In this document: piece after piece, positions 5,873-9,905 of the stretch
How the letters are laid out: each line of letters opens with the position of its first letter
How positions within the stretch are numbered: position 1 is the first letter of the stretch
NCBI GenBank assembly: GCA_905236265.1
Contig: CAJOOV010000190.1
Coordinates: forward strand, 1 to 9,905
Length of the DNA: 9,905 bases
Reading direction: 5' to 3'
Origin: an uncultured Oscillospiraceae bacterium
Lineage (GTDB): Bacteria > Bacillota > Clostridia > Oscillospirales > Oscillospiraceae
Made by a program: the position numbers and the translations under genes
Notes under the pieces: model-generated
What the model saw: the letters and a program-made list of their open reading frames with translations, nothing else
What the model was told of the DNA's origin: nothing
Database searches by the model: none

Positions 5873-5901
5873 ACAATAGCATAGAAAGGCAGACGAATCA
5901 A
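5873..5901 (-). promoter_or_regulatory. Promoter for the phosphatase gene group
   Basis: On the minus strand TTGATT (5901-5896) and TATTGT (5878-5873) are 17 bases apart and the -10 carries the TG-N extension. Predicted start is near 5866, giving a leader of about 67 bases to the phosphatase ATG at 5799. It points directly at the MATE promoter. Confidence 0.5.
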
Positions 5902-5904
5902 GTA

Positions 5905-7260
5905 ATGGACAGCGTAAATGCCCAGTATCTCAAAATGACCCGGACACCCATTCCCCGGCTGGTGGTGCGCCTGAGCGTCCCCGCCGTGGTGAGTATGCTG
6001 GTGACCAGTATCTACAATATGGTGGACACCGCCTTTGTGGGCAGGCTGGGAGACAGCGCCAGCGGAGCAGTGGGCGTTGTATTCGGCATGATGGCCATTA
6101 TTCAGGCGGTGGCCTTTCTCTTCGGGCAGGGCAGCGGAGCCATTGCCGCCCGGAAGCTGGGAGAGCGGAACACGCAGGCGGCCAGCACCATCGCCTCCAC
6201 CGGCTTTTTCTATGCCTTCGCGGCAGGTCTTGTCATTGAGCTGTTCAGCTTTCTCTTTCTGGATAAGCTGGTGATGCTTCTGGGCAGTACGGAGACGATT
6301 GCCCCCTTTGCAAAGGACTACATCCGCTATATCCTCATTGCCGCCCCCTTTATGGCATCCTCTCTGGTGCTGAACAACCTGCTGCGCTATGAGGGCAAGG
6401 CGGTTTTGGGCATGGTGGGGCTGATTACCGGCAGCGTGCTGAACATTGCGGGGGACGCTGTGTTTATGTTCGCTCTGAATATGGGGGTAGCGGGAGCGGG
6501 ACTCTCCACCGGGGTGAGCCAGATGGTCAGCTTCGGGATTCTGCTGAGTATGTTCCTGCGGGGAAAGACCCAGTGCAGGCTCTCCCTGCGCCGGGTGAGC
6601 CGGAAGCTGTCCCAGATCGGGGACATTGTTGCCACGGGGCTGCCCAGCCTGCTGCGGCAGGGTCTCACCAGTTTGGGAACGGTTCTGCTCAACAGCAGGG
6701 CGGGCGTCTATGGAGATGCGGCCATTGCCGCCATGAGCATTGTCAGCAGGATCATCATGTTTATCTTCTCCGTGGGTCTGGGCGTGGGACAGGGCTTCCA
6801 GCCCATCAGCGCCTTTAACTACGGGGCGAGGAAATACCGCCGTGTGCGCACGGCCTACCGCTTTACCCTGCTGCTCAGCCAGAGCATACTCACCCTGTTT
6901 GCCCTTGCAGTGCTGGTCTTTTCCGGCAGCCTGATCCAGTACTTCCGGGACAGCGCCGAGGTTGTAGCCATTGGCACAAGGGCGCTGCGGCTGCAGACGG
7001 TGGGGGTGCTGTTTCTGCCCTTCAGCATGGTGACGGAGATGCAGCTGCAAAGCACCGGGCAGAAGCTGTCTGCGTCTCTCATGTCCGCCCTGAGAAGCGG
7101 ACTGTTCTTCATCCCGGCGCTTTTGATTCTCTCCAGCGTCCGGGGACTTGCGGGCATTCAGGAGGCGCAGCCGCTGTCCTATGTGCTGAGCTTTATTACC
7201 GCCATCTTCTTCGCCGCAGGCTTCTTCCGCAGGATGCCGAGAGAGGACGAGGGGGAGTGA
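5905..7260 (+). CDS. MATE-family efflux transporter (DinF/NorM-like)
   Basis: An integral membrane antiporter expected to export cationic or amphipathic compounds in exchange for Na+ or H+; the substrate is unknown. The 451 residues are of family size (about 450) and hydrophobicity suggests twelve helices in two halves of six. Recognisable family segments are SIYNMVDTAFVGRLGD (35-50) and the second-half equivalent GVGQGFQPISAFNYGARKY (293-311). The start is ATG 5905: an open frame reaches back to a TTG at 5830, but that TTG is the -35 box of its own promoter and cannot be in the message. No good ribosome site precedes 5905 (AAAGG lies 15 bases away), so ATG 5935 is a weaker alternative. A five-codon reading frame (5867-5884) lies in the leader, in another frame. 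The gene is monocistronic or weakly linked to the next one. Confidence 0.94.
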   Translation: MDSVNAQYLKMTRTPIPRLVVRLSVPAVVSMLVTSIYNMVDTAFVGRLGDSASGAVGVVFGMMAIIQAVAFLFGQGSGAIAARKLGERNTQAASTIASTGFFYAFAAGLVIELFSFLFLDKLVMLLGSTETIAPFAKDYIRYILIAAPFMASSLVLNNLLRYEGKAVLGMVGLITGSVLNIAGDAVFMFALNMGVAGAGLSTGVSQMVSFGILLSMFLRGKTQCRLSLRRVSRKLSQIGDIVATGLPSLLRQGLTSLGTVLLNSRAGVYGDAAIAAMSIVSRIIMFIFSVGLGVGQGFQPISAFNYGARKYRRVRTAYRFTLLLSQSILTLFALAVLVFSGSLIQYFRDSAEVVAIGTRALRLQTVGVLFLPFSMVTEMQLQSTGQKLSASLMSALRSGLFFIPALLILSSVRGLAGIQEAQPLSYVLSFITAIFFAAGFFRRMPREDEGE

Positions 7261-7274
7261 CGGATGGTTCCAAT

Positions 7275-7305
7275 CGCAGGCAAAGTCCCATGGACTATGC
7301 CTGCG
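7275..7305 (+). terminator. Hairpin after the MATE gene, possible terminator without T run
   Basis: CGCAGGCA (7275-7282) pairs with TGCCTGCG (7298-7305) and AGTCC with GGACT inside, separated by one A-A mismatch, with a CAT loop: thirteen pairs in 31 bases, starting 14 bases after the stop codon. Only AGGCTTTGT follows, so intrinsic termination would be weak. The near symmetry also allows a role in the other direction or message stability. Confidence 0.5.
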
Positions 7306-7371
7306 AGGCTTTGTCTCAGACGGATTGTTCAAAGGGTGTTTTCAATTCGTTCATTCTTTTTCCGCTGCCCG

Positions 7372-7380
7372 TGGTATGAT
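7372..7380 (+). promoter_or_regulatory. Extended -10 promoter for the DUF308 gene
   Basis: TGG-TATGAT (7372-7380) is an extended -10 with five of six matches. No clear -35 lies 16-18 bases upstream (TTCATT is at 19). Predicted start is about 20 bases before the ATG at 7407. Confidence 0.5.
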
Positions 7381-7406
7381 ATGGAAAAAAGAGAGGAGTG
7401 TCTGCT

Positions 7407-7937
7407 ATGTTTTCCTATTTCTTTCGTGAACTGAGACATCAGACGGCGATGAGCGCTCTGGTGTCTGTGATACTGGGTCTGGTGCTGATCTTTGCCCCCC
7501 AGACCATGATTGCCGGTGTGCTGGGCATTGTGGGCTGGGTGCTGGCTGCAATGGGCGTGTTCTCGCTGGTGGGCGTGTTCCTTTACAACCGGGAGGACAT
7601 GGGCGCACTGCTGCTGGGCGTGGTGCAATTGCTGCTGGGCGGCTGGATTATCCGCCATCCCTACCAGCTCACCGCCATTGCCGCCTATATCGTGGCTGGG
7701 CTGGTGCTGATACACGCCGTGCGGGATATTCAATACGCCGTGGACGCCCACAGGGCGGGCGCTGCCAACTGGATGACGGCGGCGGTCTCCGGCGGACTCA
7801 CCCTGATTCTGGCGGTGCTGGTGCTGGTGAACCCGGTGGGCTCCGCCATGAGCCTGATCTCCTTTGGCGGCGTGTGCCTGCTGATTGACGGCATCAGCGA
7901 TCTGGTGATGCTCCACCGGCTGGACAAGCTGTTTTGA
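7407..7937 (+). CDS. DUF308 / HdeD-like membrane protein
   Basis: A 176-residue, very hydrophobic protein with about six membrane helices (near 16-31, 33-58, 64-83, 87-106, 122-141 and 145-168) arranged as repeated pairs, the pattern of the DUF308 family to which HdeD, an acid-resistance membrane protein of enterics, belongs. The repeated segments beginning LGLVLIFAP and GLTLILAVLVLVNP are typical of the family. Its biochemical role is not known and none is claimed. ATG 7407 is chosen rather than the in-frame GTG at 7398, since GAGGAG directly abuts that GTG and is eight bases from the ATG. It has its own promoter and a following hairpin terminator, so it appears to be a single-gene unit between the transporter and the Rrf2 regulator. 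Confidence 0.85.
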   Translation: MFSYFFRELRHQTAMSALVSVILGLVLIFAPQTMIAGVLGIVGWVLAAMGVFSLVGVFLYNREDMGALLLGVVQLLLGGWIIRHPYQLTAIAAYIVAGLVLIHAVRDIQYAVDAHRAGAANWMTAAVSGGLTLILAVLVLVNPVGSAMSLISFGGVCLLIDGISDLVMLHRLDKLF

Positions 7938-7944
7938 GAACTGG

Positions 7945-7984
7945 GAGGGACGTACAGAAGGCTGTGCGTCCCTCTTGCATCCTT
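7945..7984 (+). terminator. Terminator hairpin after the DUF308 gene
   Basis: GAGGGACGTACAG (7945-7957) pairs with CTGTGCGTCCCTC (7962-7974) over thirteen positions, one of them G-U, with an AAGG loop, seven bases after the stop codon. The tail TTGCATCCTT is only moderately T-rich and also forms the -35 of the next promoter. Confidence 0.68.
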
Positions 7985-8003
7985 AAAAACCCTACGGTAT
8001 AAT
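7975..8003 (+). promoter_or_regulatory. Sigma-A promoter for the Rrf2 regulator gene
   Basis: TTGCAT (7975-7980) and a perfect TATAAT (7998-8003) are 17 bases apart. Predicted start is near 8010, giving a 34-base leader. A dyad CCTA-N8-TAGG (7991-8006) overlaps the -10 and could be an autoregulatory site. Confidence 0.82.
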
Positions 8004-8043
8004 AGGTATCTCAAAGCGAAAGAGAAATGAGGTGAATACCGTG

Positions 8044-8478
8044 ATGGTATCCACAAAGGGGCGCTATGCCCTTCGGATTATGGTAGACCTTGCCCGCAGC
8101 ACGGGAGAGGAGCCGCTGCCCCTGAAGGAGGTGGCTCAGCACCATGAGATCTCCGGAAAGTATCTGGAGGCCATTGTGAAGCTGCTGGTTCAGGCAGGGC
8201 TGGTGGTAGGCTCAAGAGGCAAGGGCGGCGGGTACAAGCTGGGGCGCAGCGCAGCGGAGATCAGTATTTTGGACATTCTGGACGCAACGGAGGGGTCATT
8301 GGTGCCCGTGTCCTGTCTGGAGGGGGATGCCAGCGAATGCCCCAAGGCGGGCAAGTGCATCACCCTTCCCATGTGGCAGGGGCTGAATCAGGTGATTCAG
8401 GACTACCTGTCCCATATTTCGCTGGAACAGCTGGTACAGCAGGCGGCGGAACGGGGTCTCGGCTCGGAGATGATCTGA
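8044..8478 (+). CDS. Rrf2-family transcriptional regulator, IscR-like with three cysteines
   Basis: A 144-residue DNA-binding protein with the family N-terminus VSTKGRYALRIMVDLA (2-17), the winged helix-turn-helix including the recognition region SGKYLEAIVKLL (37-48), the wing SRGKGGGYKL (57-66), and a dimerisation helix after 107. C91, C99 and C105 (spacing C-x7-C-x5-C) sit where IscR-type members bind a [2Fe-2S] cluster, with the first gap longer than the x5 of E. coli IscR. It is therefore a likely sensor of iron-sulfur status or redox stress. ATG 8044 gives the family N-terminus; GAGGTG lies nine bases upstream, and GTG at 8041 is the only close alternative. It is 19 bases from the hydrolase gene and about 940 bases from a cysteine desulfurase gene, which it probably controls. 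Confidence 0.93.
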   Translation: MVSTKGRYALRIMVDLARSTGEEPLPLKEVAQHHEISGKYLEAIVKLLVQAGLVVGSRGKGGGYKLGRSAAEISILDILDATEGSLVPVSCLEGDASECPKAGKCITLPMWQGLNQVIQDYLSHISLEQLVQQAAERGLGSEMI

Positions 8479-8497
8479 CCGGGGCAGGAGGTGTGCC

Positions 8498-9319
8498 ATG
8501 ACGGAGAAAACCTTTCTGACCCCCTGCGGCGCTATCCACTACTGGGTAGACAGGGCAGGGGAGGGGCGCCGCAGAGGGCTGGTCTTCCTGCCCGGACTCA
8601 CTGCCGACCACCGGCTCTTTCAGCGCCAGATCAGCCATTTTGCGGGGAAACGGCCTGTGCTTGTGTGGGATGCGCCGGGACACGCCGCATCATGGCCCTT
8701 TGAGATGAGCTTTGACCTGTTTGACAAGGCTCGCTGGCTGGAGGAAATCCTCCGCCGGGAGGGCTTTCAGCCTCCTGTCATCGTGGGACAGTCCATGGGG
8801 GGCTATGTGGCGCAGGCGTATGCCCAGCTCTTCCCCGGACAGATGGCGGGATTCGTCTCCATCGACTCCGCCCCTCTGCAGCGCCGGTATGTCACTGCCG
8901 CAGAGCTTTGGCTGCTGGAACGGATGGAGCCGGTGTACCGTCACTACCCGTGGAGGCTGCTGCTGAAGCAGGGCTGCGAGGGGGTCTCCACCACGCCCTA
9001 TGGACAGGCGCTGATGCGGGAGATGATGATGACCTATGACGGAGACCAGAGGCGCTACGCCGCCCTGTCCGGCCACGGGTTTCGGATGCTGGCTCAGGCC
9101 ATGCGGGCTGACCTGCCCTATGAGATCACCTGCCCGGCGCTGCTCCTTTGCGGCACGGAGGACCACGCAGGCTCCTGCATCCGCTATAACCGGGCGTGGG
9201 CGGAAAACACCGGCATCCCCCTGCACTGGATTTCCGGCGCAGGGCATAATGCCAACACCGACCGTCCGGCACAGGTCAACGCCCTGATCCAGAGCCTGCT
9301 GGACGGGATCGAAAATTAG
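8498..9319 (+). CDS. Alpha/beta-hydrolase fold protein
   Basis: A 273-residue predicted soluble hydrolase, esterase- or C-C-hydrolase-like; substrate unknown. The fold shows LVFLPGLTADHR (28-39, oxyanion region), WDAPGH (57-62), the nucleophile elbow GQSMGG with S99, an acid in CGTEDHAG (D222), and the catalytic His in GAGHNANTD (H250), with a helical cap between about 130 and 205. The triad is complete, so an active enzyme is expected. ATG 8498 is preceded by AGGAGGT at five bases, a strong ribosome site. It starts 19 bases after the Rrf2 gene with no promoter or terminator between them, so the two are probably one operon. No obvious terminator follows; the next 97 bases carry the desulfurase promoter. 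Confidence 0.9.
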   Translation: MTEKTFLTPCGAIHYWVDRAGEGRRRGLVFLPGLTADHRLFQRQISHFAGKRPVLVWDAPGHAASWPFEMSFDLFDKARWLEEILRREGFQPPVIVGQSMGGYVAQAYAQLFPGQMAGFVSIDSAPLQRRYVTAAELWLLERMEPVYRHYPWRLLLKQGCEGVSTTPYGQALMREMMMTYDGDQRRYAALSGHGFRMLAQAMRADLPYEITCPALLLCGTEDHAGSCIRYNRAWAENTGIPLHWISGAGHNANTDRPAQVNALIQSLLDGIEN

Positions 9320-9341
9320 CAGAGGCAAACTCAAAATCCTA

Positions 9342-9370
9342 TTGACGAACAGGGTTTTATGTGGTAGTAT
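9342..9370 (+). promoter_or_regulatory. Strong promoter for the cysteine desulfurase gene, extended -10
   Basis: TTGACG (9342-9347) and TAGTAT (9365-9370) are 17 bases apart, with TG-N before the -10. Predicted start is near 9377, giving a 40-base leader. Repeat boxes flank it on both sides. Confidence 0.8.
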
Positions 9371-9376
9371 CCTTTT

Positions 9377-9399
9377 AATCCTACTAAAGAACTATGATT
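9377..9399. promoter_or_regulatory. Imperfect dyad at the transcription start of the desulfurase gene, candidate Rrf2/IscR operator
   Basis: AATCCTACT (9377-9385) and ACTATGATT (9391-9399) form a dyad around AAAGA, matching at seven of nine positions. The box AATCCTA also occurs at 9335-9341, 42 bases upstream, just before the -35. The left half resembles the CCxACT core of IscR-type sites. A bound repressor at +1 would block transcription. The nearby Rrf2 protein is the natural candidate, by inference only. Confidence 0.45.
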
Positions 9400-9416
9400 T
9401 AAGGAGCGTTGACACC

Positions 9417-9905
9417 ATGATTTACGCAGATCATGCGGCCACCACCAAGACCAGCGAGACAGCCAAGCGGGTCATGATGGAGACCATGGATCAGTTTTGG
9501 GGCAATCCCTCCAGCCTCCACACCCCCGGACAGAAGGCTGCGGAGGCACTGGAGGAGGCGAGAGCCACCGTTGCCGCCTGCCTGAATGCCCAGCCGAGGG
9601 AGATCTTCTTCACCTCCGGCGGCAGTGAGGCGGACAATCAGGCCATCCGTTCCGCCGCCTATCTGGGCAAGCGGAGAGGGAAGAACCACATTATCTCCAC
9701 CGCCATTGAGCATCACGCCGTGCTGCACACCCTTGCCCGGCTGGAAAAGGAGGGCTTTGAAGTGACCCTGCTGCCCGTAGGCAGCGAGGGCATTGTAAAG
9801 GTGGAGGACGTGGCCGCTGCCATCCGCCCGGAGACGGCGCTGGTGACGGTGATGTTCGTGAACAACGAGATCGGCACCATCCAGCCCATTGCCGAGATCG
9901 GTGCG
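9417..9905 (+). CDS. nifS: Cysteine desulfurase, NifS/IscS type, first 163 residues (C-terminal part outside window)
   Basis: A PLP enzyme that takes sulfur from cysteine as an enzyme-bound persulfide for iron-sulfur cluster assembly and tRNA thiolation. Visible are the family start YADHAATTK (3-11), GNPSSLH (29-35), TSGGSEADN (66-74) that binds the PLP phosphate, EHHAVLH with the PLP-stacking H100, and VNNEIGTIQP (148-157) with the ring-contacting N150. The PLP lysine, the catalytic cysteine loop and the C-terminus lie beyond base 9905, so class I versus II and activity cannot be checked. ATG 9417 has AAGGAG ten bases upstream. In Clostridia this gene commonly follows an Rrf2 gene and precedes nifU and mnmA; here an alpha/beta hydrolase gene intervenes and the desulfurase has its own promoter with operator-like boxes. 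Naming it nifS rather than iscS is by convention. Confidence 0.95.
   Translation, partial: MIYADHAATTKTSETAKRVMMETMDQFWGNPSSLHTPGQKAAEALEEARATVAACLNAQPREIFFTSGGSEADNQAIRSAAYLGKRRGKNHIISTAIEHHAVLHTLARLEKEGFEVTLLPVGSEGIVKVEDVAAAIRPETALVTVMFVNNEIGTIQPIAEIGA

Noticed and set aside
5867..5884. Five-codon upstream reading frame (MKTIA) in the MATE leader as a regulatory peptide
   Set aside because: It lies within two bases of the predicted start site, has no ribosome site and is too short to judge; it may arise by chance.
5830..5904. TTG at 5830 as start codon of the MATE protein
   Set aside because: This TTG is the first triplet of a perfect TTGACA -35 box with a matching -10 17 bases on; the message starts after it.
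5137..7332. Very long minus-strand open frame (731 codons) covering the whole MATE gene
   Set aside because: Only its last 220 codons are the phosphatase. The upstream part is a low-complexity His/Gln/Gly-rich shadow of the MATE gene in a GC-rich genome, with no recognisable domain, and the phosphatase has its own ATG with a good ribosome site.
8690..9334. 214-codon minus-strand open frame opposite the alpha/beta hydrolase
   Set aside because: The plus-strand frame carries a complete catalytic triad; the reverse frame shows no domain and no start signals.

Overview
The window looks like ordinary chromosome of a GC-rich, probably spore-forming Clostridia member, most likely of the Oscillospiraceae/Ruminococcaceae type. 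This is inferred from an FtsH and RNase J pair, a SpoIIQ-like LytM protein, a DinF-type MATE transporter, a DUF308 membrane protein, and a cysteine-bearing Rrf2 regulator next to a NifS-type cysteine desulfurase. Shine-Dalgarno sites are of the AGGAGG type and promoters are sigma-A-like with many extended -10 elements. There are no mobile elements, CRISPR arrays, tRNAs or rRNAs that I can see.

Left arm (1-5799, all minus strand), in transcription order: a HAD-IA phosphatase, a membrane-anchored LytM/M23 protein with a degenerate active site, a sugar-1-phosphate nucleotidyltransferase with a left-handed beta-helix tail, RNase J, and FtsH (cut by the window edge). Hairpins sit between most of these genes. 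The 2608-2976 gap before RNase J holds an extended -10 promoter and a long foldable segment that I read as a structured leader or small RNA. A good intrinsic terminator follows RNase J, and ftsH then has its own promoter.

Centre (5800-5904): a compact divergent control region. The phosphatase promoter (minus) and the MATE promoter (plus) face each other with predicted start sites touching, and a perfect 12-bp palindrome fills the spacer of the MATE promoter.

Right arm (5905-9905, all plus strand): a MATE-family efflux transporter, a DUF308/HdeD-like six-helix membrane protein, an Rrf2-family Fe-S-type regulator, an alpha/beta hydrolase apparently in the same operon as the regulator, and the first 163 residues of a NifS/IscS-type cysteine desulfurase. 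The desulfurase has its own strong promoter with operator-like repeats that the Rrf2 protein could bind, as in other iron-sulfur assembly loci.

I found no clear new multi-gene system. The most interesting material is regulatory: the RNase J leader, two hairpins that would hide ribosome binding sites, the face-to-face promoters with a palindrome, and the repeated boxes at the desulfurase promoter.
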